Origin: Comamonas thiooxydans
GTDB taxonomy: Bacteria; Pseudomonadota; Gammaproteobacteria; Burkholderiales; Burkholderiaceae_C
Assembly (NCBI RefSeq): GCF_000964545.1
Contig: NZ_BBVD01000014.1
Coordinates: 79,264-143,263 of the forward strand
Direction of reading: 5' to 3'
DNA length: 64,000 nt
Positions 16,457 through 25,848 of this stretch are shown here, one piece after another. The stretch's first letter is position 1. Every line of letters begins with the position of its first letter. The translations under genes were made by a program, and so were the position numbers. A model generated the notes under the pieces. That model ran no database searches. It worked only from the letters and a program-made list of their open reading frames with translations, and was not told the DNA's origin.

Positions 16457-17629
16457 ATGCTGCAGTTTGACCTTCTCAAGACCGACCCGACCAGCCACGC
16501 GCGCCGTGGCACCTTGACGCTTAATCACGGCAAGGTCCAGACCCCCATCTTCATGCCCGTGGGCACCTATGGCACCGTCAAGGGCGTGATGCCGCGCAGC
16601 CTCGAAGAAATGGGCGCACAGATCATCCTGGGCAACACCTTCCATCTGTGGATGCGTCCAGGCCTGGACATCATGAAGTCCTTCGGCGGTCTGCACGACT
16701 TCGAGAAGTGGGACAAGCCCATACTGACCGACTCGGGGGGCTTCCAGGTCTGGTCGCTGGGTGCTATGCGCAAGATCACCGAAGAAGGCGTGCATTTCCA
16801 GAGCCCCGTGAACGGAGACAAGCTGTTCATGTCGCCCGAGGTCAGCATGCAGATCCAGACGATTCTGAATTCGGACATCGTCATGCAGCTCGACGAGTGC
16901 ACGCCCTACGAAACCAACGGCAAGAAGACCACCGAAGCCGAAGCGCGCAAGTCCATGGAGATGAGCCGTCGCTGGGCCAAGCGCTCCAAGGAGGAGTTCC
17001 AGCGCCTGGAAAACCCCAATGCCTTGTTCGGCATCGTGCAGGGCGGCATGTACACCAATCTGCGCGAGGAATCGCTGCAGGGTCTGCTGGAAATCGATTT
17101 CCCCGGCTATGCCGTGGGTGGTGTCTCCGTGGGCGAGCCCAAGGACGAAATGCTGGAGATCATGGCCCACACGCCGCATCTGCTGCCCGCCAACAAGCCG
17201 CGCTACCTGATGGGCGTTGGCACACCCGAAGACCTGGTGCAAGGCGTGGCCGATGGCGTGGACATGTTTGACTGCGTGATGCCTACCCGCAATGCACGCA
17301 ACGGCACCATCTTCACGCGCTACGGCGATCTGAAGATCCGCAACGCTCGTCACAAGGTGGATCACCAGCCCATAGACACCACCTGCACCTGCCATGCCTG
17401 CGCGGGCAAGAGCGGCGTGAGCTGGGACGATGGCGGCCGCGAAGGCTTCAGCCGCGCCTATCTGCACCATCTGGACCGCTGCGGCGAGATGCTGGGCCCC
17501 ATGCTCACCACCATCCACAATCTGCACTATTACCTGAACCTGATGCAGGAAATCCGCAACGCGCTGGACGCAGGCAGCTTTGCCCAGTTTCGCACCCAGT
17601 TCAAGGCCGATCGCGCACGCGGGGTCTAA
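16457..17629 (+). CDS. tgt: tRNA-guanine transglycosylase (queuine tRNA-ribosyltransferase)
   Basis: A 390-residue enzyme that exchanges guanine 34 of GUN-anticodon tRNAs (Asp, Asn, His, Tyr) for preQ1. Visible landmarks are TPIFMPVGTYGTVKGV, LGNTFHLWMRPG, the catalytic Asp in LTDSGGFQVWSLG, LDECTPY, the second catalytic Asp region MFDCVMPTRNARNG, and the zinc site CTCHAC with a later Cys and His in RAYLHHLDRCGE/TTIHN. Full length for the family. It stands alone here, without queA or yajC next to it, and is followed by a strong terminator. Confidence 0.95.
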   Translation: MLQFDLLKTDPTSHARRGTLTLNHGKVQTPIFMPVGTYGTVKGVMPRSLEEMGAQIILGNTFHLWMRPGLDIMKSFGGLHDFEKWDKPILTDSGGFQVWSLGAMRKITEEGVHFQSPVNGDKLFMSPEVSMQIQTILNSDIVMQLDECTPYETNGKKTTEAEARKSMEMSRRWAKRSKEEFQRLENPNALFGIVQGGMYTNLREESLQGLLEIDFPGYAVGGVSVGEPKDEMLEIMAHTPHLLPANKPRYLMGVGTPEDLVQGVADGVDMFDCVMPTRNARNGTIFTRYGDLKIRNARHKVDHQPIDTTCTCHACAGKSGVSWDDGGREGFSRAYLHHLDRCGEMLGPMLTTIHNLHYYLNLMQEIRNALDAGSFAQFRTQFKADRARGV

Positions 17630-17660
17630 GCCTTCGACTCCATCTGCTGCAGCAGAACAC

Positions 17661-17691
17661 AAAAAAGCCAGAGCCAGTCTCTGGCTTTTTT
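17661..17691 (+). terminator. Rho-independent terminator after tgt
   Basis: AAAAAGCCAGAG pairs with CTCTGGCTTTTT around a five-base loop, ending in a T run 30-60 bases after the tgt stop. The matching A run makes it functional in either direction. Confidence 0.9.
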
Positions 17692-17898
17692 GCTTTCAGA
17701 TTTCACCATTGAAACCTTCAATTGAAAAATTTCGTCAATTGCCCACTGCAATGCAGCGTAAGAGGCCGATTTTCTGTATGTTTTTGTTAAAACATCAGCA
17801 CATTGGGCGACAACAACCGGCATCTTTGGCGATTGGCATCGAAATCCACCAACAGCCACTGAACAGCACGACACGAAACGCTCGCGGCATCCCCCTCC

Positions 17899-19320
17899 AT
17901 GACCGAAGCTTCCTCACCCAAGCAAACGCCTTCGCTACAGACCACCGCCACCCAGGCATGGACGGTCGCGCTCGCCCTGGGATGCATGGTGTTCGTGGCA
18001 GCCTTACTCGGTATCCTGGGACGTCCTTTGGGGTTTTTCTCGGCGATCTGGCCAGCCAACGCGCTCTTGTTGGGGGTGCTTCTGCACAAGCCTGGCTGGC
18101 TGCGTCCTGGCTCGATCCTGGCGGTCTCGGCAGGCTATATCGCTGCGGATCTGCTGACAGGCAGCCGGCTCGATGTGGCGATCCTGCTGAGCATGGCCAA
18201 TATGGCGGGCGTCGGAATGGCCTGGGCGCTGATGCACAGGCAAAGCCGCGCCACCTTGTTCATGCAACGCCAGTCTTCCGCCTTGCTGCTCTTTGTCGGC
18301 AGCGGCATGGGCGCACTGGCAGCAGCAATACTGGGCGGGCCGGTGGTGACTGCCGTGTTCGGAACACCGCACTGGCAGGCTTTCTCCATGTGGTTGAGCA
18401 GCGAGTGGCTGAACTACATGACATTTTTACCCATTGTTCTGGCCTGGCCGACACGCAAGCAGCCTGCACCGAACTGGACCGAGCCCTCCCCCATGCGCCG
18501 CGTCCTGCCTTTGCTGTCTGTCATTGCGCTGGAGGCCATCAGCTACTGGATCAAAGGTCCCGGCTCGCTGGCGTTCTCGCTGCCGGCTCTCATATGGTGC
18601 GCGCTGAGCTATCGCATCTTCAGTCTGACGCTGATCACGGCAGCACTTTGCCTGAGCAGCATCATCTTCATTTCGCTTGGCACGCTTGAATTCACACCCG
18701 CTCATTTTCTCGAAACGCTGTCATTTCGCGTGGGGCTATGCATGCTGGTGCTGGGCCCGCTGGCGGTGGCCGGATCGCATATGGCTCGCAACGAGCTGAT
18801 GCAAAAGCTCAGTCATGCCGTCAACCACGACTTTCTGACCGATATGCTGGCACGCGGTGCCTTCATGAAGCAGGGGCAAAGAATACTGGAGCGTTGCCGC
18901 CAGGATGGCCAGCCCTTCGCCATTCTGATGCTGGATCTCGACCACTTCAAACAGATCAACGACAGCTTCGGCCATGCGGGAGGCGACCAATTGCTGCGCA
19001 GCTTCAGCCAGACCCTGAGCCAGGTGCTGCGCGCTCAGGACATCGTGGGCCGTATGGGAGGCGAGGAATTCGCCGTGGCCCTGCCCAAGGTGGACGCAAC
19101 CGCTGCGCAGGAGATCGCCAAGCGCATCAACCGCGCCATCCGGGAGCTGCGCGTGCCCATGAATGACAAGACGATGAGTGCCACGGTCAGCATTGGCCTG
19201 GTCCATACCGCAAGCCTGCAAGCGCATCAAAGCCTGGACCTGCTGCTGCAGCAGGCAGACCAGGCTTTGTATGAGGCCAAGGCCGCCGGGCGCGATCGCG
19301 TCAGTTCACAGCTTTGCTGA
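17899..19320 (+). CDS. Membrane diguanylate cyclase with a MASE1-like sensor
   Basis: A 473-residue protein. Residues about 20-300 hold eight or so hydrophobic helices of MASE1 type, with the early motif IWPANALLLGVLL. The C-terminal 165 residues are a GGDEF domain: DLDHFKQINDSFGHAGGD (metal and substrate binding) and the active-site GGEEF at residues 387-391. RAQD at 378-381, five residues ahead, is an intact RxxD inhibitory site. It should therefore make cyclic di-GMP from GTP and be product-inhibited. There is no EAL domain. The gene stands alone, convergent with the zinc-ribbon membrane protein. Confidence 0.9.
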   Translation: MTEASSPKQTPSLQTTATQAWTVALALGCMVFVAALLGILGRPLGFFSAIWPANALLLGVLLHKPGWLRPGSILAVSAGYIAADLLTGSRLDVAILLSMANMAGVGMAWALMHRQSRATLFMQRQSSALLLFVGSGMGALAAAILGGPVVTAVFGTPHWQAFSMWLSSEWLNYMTFLPIVLAWPTRKQPAPNWTEPSPMRRVLPLLSVIALEAISYWIKGPGSLAFSLPALIWCALSYRIFSLTLITAALCLSSIIFISLGTLEFTPAHFLETLSFRVGLCMLVLGPLAVAGSHMARNELMQKLSHAVNHDFLTDMLARGAFMKQGQRILERCRQDGQPFAILMLDLDHFKQINDSFGHAGGDQLLRSFSQTLSQVLRAQDIVGRMGGEEFAVALPKVDATAAQEIAKRINRAIRELRVPMNDKTMSATVSIGLVHTASLQAHQSLDLLLQQADQALYEAKAAGRDRVSSQLC

Positions 19321-19349
19321 GCGCGACACGCCGATAGCCCGGCCCAAGG

Positions 19350-20450
19350 TCATCCGGGCTCGCCGGACCCGGAGGCGAGCGGTGCTGCCTCCGCCGCATC
19401 GGGACGCGGCAGCATCTTGCCGGCCGCAGTGCCGCAGCTATGACAAAAGCGTGAGAACGCGCTCTTGCGGGTATTGCAGCTGCCGCAATGGTCGAACAGA
19501 CCGATACCGCAATGGGGGCAGAAGTCGATCTCGGTGTTCTTGAGATCCACTGGGCGCTCGCAGCCCGGGCACACATTCTTGGACAGACGCTCCAGCGCCA
19601 CGTCATAGCTCAGCTCCTCACGGCGCTGCTCTTCGGGCAAGGACTCCTGCAGCTTCTGTTTTTCCAGATAGCGGTTGAGCGCCAGAATGGCATAGCGCCC
19701 CAGCAATACCGTCACCAAAATGCCTACGATATAGCGCACATAGCCGCCGTAGTCGGGCAGATAAGGCACCAGCTCGACAAAGAAGGCGAACAGCGCAAAA
19801 AAGATAAAACCCCAGACAAATGGCCACCAGGTGCTCTTGCGCTTCTTGGCGAACAGCCAGCCCGCCACGCCCAGCAGGGGCAAGGTGATGGCCAGGCGGA
19901 ACAGAAACACGCGCAGCTCGCTGGCTCGCATGGCGGCTTCGTACTGAGGATAGGCCTGCTCGCGCAGATTGCTCATCTCCGCCTCGGCGTTGGAGACTGC
20001 CTGATTGGCCTCCAGATGGGTCTGGGCCTCTTTCTCGCGCTCCTGGCGGGCCTTGTCCTCAGCCTGCTTGAGCTCGTCCAGCGCCTTGCTGCGTGCGACC
20101 AGCTCGGCGTCCTGCTCGGGGCGCTCTGTCGCACGGCGGGTCGCCACCCAGTTGTCAAAGGTGTCGCGCGCCGACTGGTAGCGCGCACGCTCGGCGTCGA
20201 ACTTGAGCTGAGCCCTGTCCAGTGCCTTCTGGGTCATGCCGGCCGTCTTCTGGGCCTTGTCGATTTCGGCCCGCACACGTTGTGCATCGGCCTGCGGAAT
20301 AAAGGACTCCACCTCCAGCGAGCGATCAGGCTGCGGCAGATTGCCCACCACCAGCCCACCCAGACCGATCAGGAAGAAGGCAAACACCAGCGCCACCAGC
20401 CAGAGGCCGCGGCGAAACCATTTCTCGGGCAAACGCAGAGACTTGCTCAT
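19350..20450 (-). CDS. Membrane protein with coiled coil and two zinc ribbons
   Basis: A 366-residue protein of unknown function. Order of parts: one N-terminal membrane helix (residues about 15-38), a long charged coiled coil (about 50-160, rich in Gln, Glu, Ala, Arg), three membrane helices (about 172-255), then a soluble tail with two zinc ribbons, CPGC...CPHC and CGSC...CHSC. The arrangement suggests a periplasmic coiled coil with cytoplasmic zinc ribbons. The start is ATG 20450 with GGAG 9 bases upstream. Its 3' end is 30 bases from the diguanylate cyclase stop. No enzymatic motif is seen. Confidence 0.7.
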   Translation of the reverse strand: MSKSLRLPEKWFRRGLWLVALVFAFFLIGLGGLVVGNLPQPDRSLEVESFIPQADAQRVRAEIDKAQKTAGMTQKALDRAQLKFDAERARYQSARDTFDNWVATRRATERPEQDAELVARSKALDELKQAEDKARQEREKEAQTHLEANQAVSNAEAEMSNLREQAYPQYEAAMRASELRVFLFRLAITLPLLGVAGWLFAKKRKSTWWPFVWGFIFFALFAFFVELVPYLPDYGGYVRYIVGILVTVLLGRYAILALNRYLEKQKLQESLPEEQRREELSYDVALERLSKNVCPGCERPVDLKNTEIDFCPHCGIGLFDHCGSCNTRKSAFSRFCHSCGTAAGKMLPRPDAAEAAPLASGSGEPG

Positions 20451-20520
20451 TTTCAATTACTCCAAAAACGTAGCGCCATGCGCATACTCAGCAAGGCCTT
20501 GAAGCCAAAAAGGCTCAAAC

Positions 20521-21378
20521 TCACTGCACGGTACGCACGGCCGATGCCAGTTGCGTGCGCTGCAACCACTGGGTCACGGAGTCCACCGTCACCGTCTCGA
20601 TGCGGCTGGCAAAGCGCTTTTCATTCGGATGATCGTCAAACGCGATATTGGCAGCCGTCATGCGCCCGCCCAGTCGCGAGAACGCCCGGATGATGAGCGC
20701 GCTGGGCTCATAGCCCTTGGACTGCAACCAGGCCTGAGCCTGTGCGCGGTTCTGAATCGCCGCCGGCTCCATGGCGGCTGCCAGCGTCTCGGTCGCCCAT
20801 TGGTTCGACTGCTGGTATTTGCTGCTCCAGACATAGCTGACCATGCTGTAGGGCTCGTTTTGCAGGCGCAGCACCGTGGGAGCGCTCAAGAACTTGAGCA
20901 GGGCCTGCTGCACCGCTGGTGTCGGGATCTGGATGGCGGCTTCGTAACGCCACATATCGTCAAGAAAGAACTCGCCCAGGCCCTGGCGATAGATATGGCC
21001 GGAGGCAGTGCCGCACTCGTTGAGCTTGTGGGCCACGCGCCAGGGGCCGGCGGGCGTTCTGTAGGCCCAGCCATAGTGCGAGTACTTGAGATCGTATTTG
21101 CTCAAGTCCTGCCCTTGCCGAGCCAGCAGCACGACCTGGGTACCGTTCTTCTGAAACTCGGCATCCAGCGCCTTGGCGGTGCGCGCGGCCAGATTCAGCC
21201 CCTTGGCCATCACATCGGCGGTCAGCGGACGGTTTTCACAGCTGCGGCCAGCCTCTGCCGAGCCTGCCCAGGCAATCAACGCAGCGCCCAGCGCCAGCGC
21301 CACAGGGCCGGGGATGGGCATGCCGGCGCGTCGAGCGGGCGCCATGGCTTGTACAACGCTTGTCGCGTCCTTGATCAT
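20521..21378 (-). CDS. DUF2145 family secreted protein
   Basis: A 285-residue protein matching the DUF2145 pattern: an export signal (about residues 20-43, ending in AEAG), then RSCENRPLTADVMAKGLNLA, SKYDLKYSHYGWAYR, and DDMWRYEAAIQIP. The function of the family is not established; the conserved His/Tyr around YSHYGWAYR and a paired Cys residue set suggest a periplasmic enzyme. ATG 21378 is preceded by GGAGG at good spacing. It probably forms an operon with the small secreted protein 22 bases upstream. Confidence 0.8.
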   Translation of the reverse strand: MIKDATSVVQAMAPARRAGMPIPGPVALALGAALIAWAGSAEAGRSCENRPLTADVMAKGLNLAARTAKALDAEFQKNGTQVVLLARQGQDLSKYDLKYSHYGWAYRTPAGPWRVAHKLNECGTASGHIYRQGLGEFFLDDMWRYEAAIQIPTPAVQQALLKFLSAPTVLRLQNEPYSMVSYVWSSKYQQSNQWATETLAAAMEPAAIQNRAQAQAWLQSKGYEPSALIIRAFSRLGGRMTAANIAFDDHPNEKRFASRIETVTVDSVTQWLQRTQLASAVRTVQ

Positions 21379-21399
21379 GCGAGCCTCCAGTTTCTTGAA

Positions 21400-21864
21400 T
21401 TACAGACGCTCGTTGTGCATCAGCGCCTTGCCGATTTCGTTGGGGATGAAGGCCAGCACCTTGCCTGCCGTGGACAGAATCACGCCGGCCGCCGTGGCGC
21501 TGGTCTGCACCACCGTGCCCACGCCGACCGACAGGGCTCCTGCAGCCTGGCCAGAGACCTTGACCACGGCCGAAGTGCCGTCGGCCACATTCTTGAGCAC
21601 ATAGGTCACGCCTGTGGCACTGCTTTCCACGGCCTCAACGATCACGGATGCACCTGCCGCCGACAGAAACAGGGGTATTGCCACGACTTCCTCCGAAGCG
21701 CCACCCGATGCCGCTGCAACCACCGATGCCACAGGCAGGGCCGACAACACCAGAGAGGCTTCGCTCTGGGCGTGGACCGCACTGCCGCCCAGCAATGCAA
21801 AGGCCGCGCCCAGGGCGCACAGGCTGTTGCGAAGAGGACGGATAAAGGTCAGGACGTTGATCAC
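21400..21864 (-). CDS. Small exported protein next to DUF2145
   Basis: A 154-residue protein if translation begins at GTG 21864, which has GGGAG 6 bases upstream; the frame is open to 21906. The N-terminus is a signal peptide ending in VHAQ. The mature part is almost entirely Ala, Val, Ser and Gly with no charged core, ending in IPNEIGKALMHNERL. I do not recognise a family. Its spacing suggests that it is co-expressed with the DUF2145 gene and may be its partner in the envelope. Confidence 0.6.
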   Translation of the reverse strand: MINVLTFIRPLRNSLCALGAAFALLGGSAVHAQSEASLVLSALPVASVVAAASGGASEEVVAIPLFLSAAGASVIVEAVESSATGVTYVLKNVADGTSAVVKVSGQAAGALSVGVGTVVQTSATAAGVILSTAGKVLAFIPNEIGKALMHNERL

Positions 21865-22095
21865 AAATGGCTCCCAGTGGTTGTTGAAATGGGCCGCGAT
21901 TTGCATGCGGCGACGAACGAATCATCCATGCGCCCGAAACTTCGGCCCTGTGTTTTGTCAAAATCAGCAAGCGGCAGGTCTCGCAGTATCGCAAAGTGAT
22001 ACTCCCCGCCCGCTGCCAGCGCTCAAACCAGTTGCAGCTTGCACATCTTGCCCCCACTCCCGCGCCCACAACTTTCAAAAATCATCAGGCAATCC

Positions 22096-22869
22096 ATGCG
22101 GCTTCACTCTCAGACCTTCGCCCTGCACAAACCTTCACGCCGGCAAAGCCGGCTTGCTGCAGCGCTCGCCACGGCCATGTCCACGCTAGCAGTCTCTGCA
22201 CTGGCGCAGGGCAGCAGCATTCCCGCTTTTTCGCAGATGCCGCAGGGCCCTCTGGGAGGGCCCTGGCACTTTGCCACCCTGCCCAACAAGAACCCGACGG
22301 CATTCAATGTGGTGGACCAGGATGGCGGGCATGTGTTGCGCGTGAGCACACAGGACGCCTACGGCAATATGGTTCACACGCTGCACCTGACTGCTTCGCC
22401 CGATCTGCAACTGCAGTGGCGCTGGCGCGTGGATCAGCTGATCGACAAGGCCGACATCAAAACCAGGGCCGGCGACGATGCTGCGCTCAAGCTCTGCATA
22501 TCATTCGACTTTGACAAATCGCAGCTGAGCTTTGGTGAACGGGCCAAGCTGCGCCTGGGCAGAATCAGCACCGGAGAGGATATTCCGGCCGAGACGCTGT
22601 GCTATGTCTGGGACAACAAGCAGCCCGTGGGCTCGGTTCTGCACAATGCGTTCACGCATCGCATGCGCTATATCGTGCTGCAAAGCGGCAGCACGCACAA
22701 AGGCCAGTGGGTAACGGAACAGCGCAATCTGATGTCCGACTATCTGCAAGCCTTTGGCGACGAGTCCCAGGCCATGCCCACCATCATCGGCGTCACCGTC
22801 TCGGCGGACTCGGACAACACCCATGGCGAAGGACTGGCCTACATGGGTGATATCCGGCTCCTGCCCTGA
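22096..22869 (+). CDS. DUF3047 domain protein, exported
   Basis: A 257-residue protein from ATG 22096. A signal peptide with a basic n-region (HKPSRRQSR) ends near VSALAQ. The mature domain matches DUF3047: VVDQDGGHVLRVST, LQLQWRWRVDQL, DDAALKLCISFDFDK, ETLCYVWDNK and VTVSADSDNTHGEGLAYMGDI, a beta-sandwich likely to face the periplasm. The molecular role of the family is unknown. It converges with the MFS-PlsC fusion gene with 10 bases between stops and has no terminator that I can see. Confidence 0.78.
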   Translation: MRLHSQTFALHKPSRRQSRLAAALATAMSTLAVSALAQGSSIPAFSQMPQGPLGGPWHFATLPNKNPTAFNVVDQDGGHVLRVSTQDAYGNMVHTLHLTASPDLQLQWRWRVDQLIDKADIKTRAGDDAALKLCISFDFDKSQLSFGERAKLRLGRISTGEDIPAETLCYVWDNKQPVGSVLHNAFTHRMRYIVLQSGSTHKGQWVTEQRNLMSDYLQAFGDESQAMPTIIGVTVSADSDNTHGEGLAYMGDIRLLP

Positions 22870-22879
22870 TCATCCAGCC

Positions 22880-24832
22880 TCAACGCCGGAGCAAATCCGC
22901 CACGTTCTGCTGCAGCAGGGCCGGCGTGACAGAGGCAGCCGCCACGGGCTCGCCCACTTCCAGCCCCACACGATTGAACAGGCCGCGGCGCAGCGGCTTG
23001 ACCATGGCCACATTCCTGCCGCCGCGCGACTCGATGCGGCTGAAGTAGGAGCCCCAGAGATTGGTCAGCGCCATGGGAATGACGGGAACCTGCAGGCCGT
23101 CGTCTCGCGCGTGGTCGAGAATCTTCATGATGCCGCCCTTGAACGGCTGCAGCTGGCCGTCAGAGGTGATGCCGCCCTCGGGGAAGATGGCCAGCAGGTC
23201 GCCCTCGCGCAGCACCTCCGCGGCCCGCGCGAACGCGGCTTCATAGGTTGCCGGGTCCTCCTTGTGCGGCGCGATCGGGATCGCCTTGGCCAGCTTGAAC
23301 AGCCAGCCCAGCACCGGCGTCTGGAAGATGCGGTGATCCATCACGAAGTGAATGGGGCGTGGGCTGGCCGCCATGAGCAAGATGGCGTCGACAAAGCTCA
23401 CATGGTTGCAGACCAGCACGGCCGCGCCATCGCGCGGAATATGCTCGTCGCCACGCACCTTGAAGCGGTAGACAAAGTGGGTGATGACCCAGGCCACAAA
23501 GCGCAGCAGATATTCGGGCACCAGCAGGAACACATAGAGCGCCACGATGGCGTTGGCAATGCCGGTGATCAGAAACACCTGGGGAATGCTGCAACCTGCG
23601 GCCAGCAAGGCACCGGCCAGCACGGCCGAGGCGATCATGAACAGCGCGTTGAGGATATTGTTGGCCGCGATGATGCGCGCGCGGTGCGTGGGCTGGCTGC
23701 GCATCTGGATCAGCGCATACATGGGCACGCTGTAGATGCCCGCCGACAGCGCCAGCAGGCCCAGATCCAGCATCACGCGCCAGTGTTTGGCCTCGCCAAA
23801 AAAGGCGCTCACACCCATCAGCTCGGAGGGCGGCAGCGCGCGCGTGGCAAAGAACAGATCAATCGCAAACACGCTCATGCCAATCGCGCCCAGCGGCACC
23901 AGGCCGATCTCCACCTGGCGACGGCTGAACACTTCGCACAGCAGCGAGCCGATACCTATGCCCACCGAGAAGATCACCAGCAGCAGCGATGCCACATGCT
24001 CGTCGCCATGCAGCACCTCCTTGGCAAAACTGGGGAACTGCGAGAGAAACACCGCGCCGAAGAACCACATCCAGCTGATGCCCAGCAGCGAGCGGAACAC
24101 CACGGGCTGCTGGCGTGCCAGCTGGAGGTTGCGCCAGGTTTCGGTGAACGGGTTCCAGTTGATGACCAGGCCCGGATCGGTCGCGGGCGCGTGAGGAATG
24201 AACTGCGCGCAGATGCGGCCCACGACCGCGACGGCCACGCAGGCCATGGCGACCTGCATATGACCGACCTCGGGCACGGCGATCAGCAGGCCGCCAGCGA
24301 CCTGACCGAGCAGGATGGCGACAAAAGTGCCCATCTCCACCATGCCGTTGCCGCCCGTGAGTTCGCGGTCGTTGAGCACTTGGGGCAGATAGGCGAACTT
24401 GACGGGGCCGAACAGCGTGGAGTGCAGCCCCATGAGGAACACGCACAGCAGCAGCACCGGCACATTGGCCTGGACAAAGCCCCAGGCCGCAATCAGCATG
24501 ATGGCGATCTCGAGGTTCTTGACCAGACGGAACATGCGGGTCTTGTCCCACTTGTCGGTCAGCTGACCCGAAGTGGCCGAAAACAGCAGATAAGGCAGGG
24601 TGAACAGCGCACCGATCACCAGGCCGGCCATGGAAGGCGGCAGCCAGGAGACGCTGAGCTGATAAGTGACCATCACCGTGAAGGCGAACTTGAAGAGATT
24701 GTCATTGCCCGCACCGGCAAACTGCGTCCAGAAAAACGGCGCAAAGCGGCGCTGGCCCAGCAGGGCGAACTGGTTGGGGTGGGCATGCTGCGGTGCAGCG
24801 GCGGCCGTATGCACGGTCGGCGTGGAATTCAT
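22880..24832 (-). CDS. MFS transporter fused to a PlsC-type acyltransferase
   Basis: A 650-residue fusion. Residues about 20-430 are a 12-helix MFS domain of the LplT lysophospholipid-flippase type (QFAGAGNDNLFKFAFT at the start). Residues about 440-650 are a 1-acylglycerophosphate acyltransferase: the catalytic NHVSFVD fits NHx4D, and FPEGG is the phosphate-binding motif. This matches the first two parts of Aas-like three-domain proteins but lacks the acyl-ACP synthetase part. It probably flips lysophospholipids inward and reacylates them, which would fit with the phospholipase A made from pldA nearby. ATG 24832 (MNSTPTV) is preferred over the frame start at 24868. Confidence 0.85.
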   Translation of the reverse strand: MNSTPTVHTAAAAPQHAHPNQFALLGQRRFAPFFWTQFAGAGNDNLFKFAFTVMVTYQLSVSWLPPSMAGLVIGALFTLPYLLFSATSGQLTDKWDKTRMFRLVKNLEIAIMLIAAWGFVQANVPVLLLCVFLMGLHSTLFGPVKFAYLPQVLNDRELTGGNGMVEMGTFVAILLGQVAGGLLIAVPEVGHMQVAMACVAVAVVGRICAQFIPHAPATDPGLVINWNPFTETWRNLQLARQQPVVFRSLLGISWMWFFGAVFLSQFPSFAKEVLHGDEHVASLLLVIFSVGIGIGSLLCEVFSRRQVEIGLVPLGAIGMSVFAIDLFFATRALPPSELMGVSAFFGEAKHWRVMLDLGLLALSAGIYSVPMYALIQMRSQPTHRARIIAANNILNALFMIASAVLAGALLAAGCSIPQVFLITGIANAIVALYVFLLVPEYLLRFVAWVITHFVYRFKVRGDEHIPRDGAAVLVCNHVSFVDAILLMAASPRPIHFVMDHRIFQTPVLGWLFKLAKAIPIAPHKEDPATYEAAFARAAEVLREGDLLAIFPEGGITSDGQLQPFKGGIMKILDHARDDGLQVPVIPMALTNLWGSYFSRIESRGGRNVAMVKPLRRGLFNRVGLEVGEPVAAASVTPALLQQNVADLLRR

Positions 24833-24937
24833 GGATCTCTCCCTGTGGCGCTGCAGGCATTGTGCCAACTTGCCCGGATCTTTTTGTAGGTTTTATGCCG
24901 CTGATGCTTGATGAACATGCGCCCGCCGCTATGAATA

Positions 24938-25738
24938 TTACGACTCACGCCACTGCTTCAAGGCACGCAGCACAGGCCACGCGGCGGCCGCGGCCATCCA
25001 GTGCTTGAGGCTGTGGCCGGAGACTGCCTGCGTGGTCACATCGAACACATCGCCGTCCGACCGCTCCAGCAGCTTGGCAACGAGGTACAGACCGATCACC
25101 CAGCCCAGCTCCACGGGCAGCGCGTGACGACGCGGCGCCACAAAGGCCAGCCACAGGAGAGTCAGCATGCCGCCGCCTTGCACCAGCACCCAGGGCAGCA
25201 CATTGCTGGTCTGCACCCAGACCGCCACGCTGGCAGGTGCGGCCACCAGCAATACTCCGGCAGTGATGCGGGCGCTGATGTCGTCAATGCGCGTCTGTAC
25301 CGCCAGGCCCAGCAAGCCGGCGAAAGCCAGGCCCATGCCCAGCCGATCCCAGACCAGGCTCGAATCCTGCGGTGCCCAGTGATAGTACGCAGACCCTGCC
25401 CCCGAGCACAGCAGGCCCGTGAAGAACAGGGCGCACAGGGCACGCGCCGTGCCATTGAGCTTCTGGTAGTCGGCACGGGCCAGTGCGACCCAGCCCGCCA
25501 GTCCCGCCAGCACAAACCCCAGATTGCTCAACACATCGGCCGCATGCGGCAAGCCCAGCCAGCCGCGCCGGTCGGCAAAGGCGTGGTAGTGCTCGGGCTG
25601 AGCCATGCCAGGCATCAGCAGCGCCAGCGTGAACAGCAAGGCCATGCTCCCGAACAAGGCAAAGCGCTGCTCCAGCGTGCCCGAGGTCTCGGGGTTCGTC
25701 ATTTCCACGGTCGTGATCGATGAGGTATGCAGTTGCAT
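24938..25738 (-). CDS. Ceramidase-like (CREST superfamily) membrane protein
   Basis: A 266-residue protein with about seven membrane helices. Conserved polar positions of the CREST superfamily (alkaline ceramidase, PAQR, Per1) are visible: LSNLGFVLAG, SAYYHWAPQDSSLVWDRLGM with His and Asp, and GHSLKHWMAAA with two His near the C-terminus. These residues form a metal site in characterised members, so a membrane amidase or other hydrolase is likely; the substrate is unknown. ATG 25738 is preceded by GGAAG. It is divergent from the XRE regulator with 110 bases between starts. Confidence 0.75.
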   Translation of the reverse strand: MQLHTSSITTVEMTNPETSGTLEQRFALFGSMALLFTLALLMPGMAQPEHYHAFADRRGWLGLPHAADVLSNLGFVLAGLAGWVALARADYQKLNGTARALCALFFTGLLCSGAGSAYYHWAPQDSSLVWDRLGMGLAFAGLLGLAVQTRIDDISARITAGVLLVAAPASVAVWVQTSNVLPWVLVQGGGMLTLLWLAFVAPRRHALPVELGWVIGLYLVAKLLERSDGDVFDVTTQAVSGHSLKHWMAAAAAWPVLRALKQWRES

Positions 25739-25848
25739 GGCGCTTCCTTGTGTGAATGCCGCGCAGTATGGAAATCCGCCGAAGCAGCGGCATCAATCTT
25801 CTAAACTTGCGCCATATCGCTGCACTGCCAGTACTACCAATCGATACC

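Noticed and set aside
19337..19361. AGCCCGG/CCGGGCT inverted repeat at the convergent ends of the cyclase and zinc-ribbon genes
   Set aside because: It lacks a T run on either strand and overlaps coding sequence, so I do not call it a terminator.
22754..24889. Open frame of 711 codons on the plus strand
   Set aside because: Antisense to the MFS-PlsC fusion; rich in His, Gln and Arg with no membrane segment or domain.
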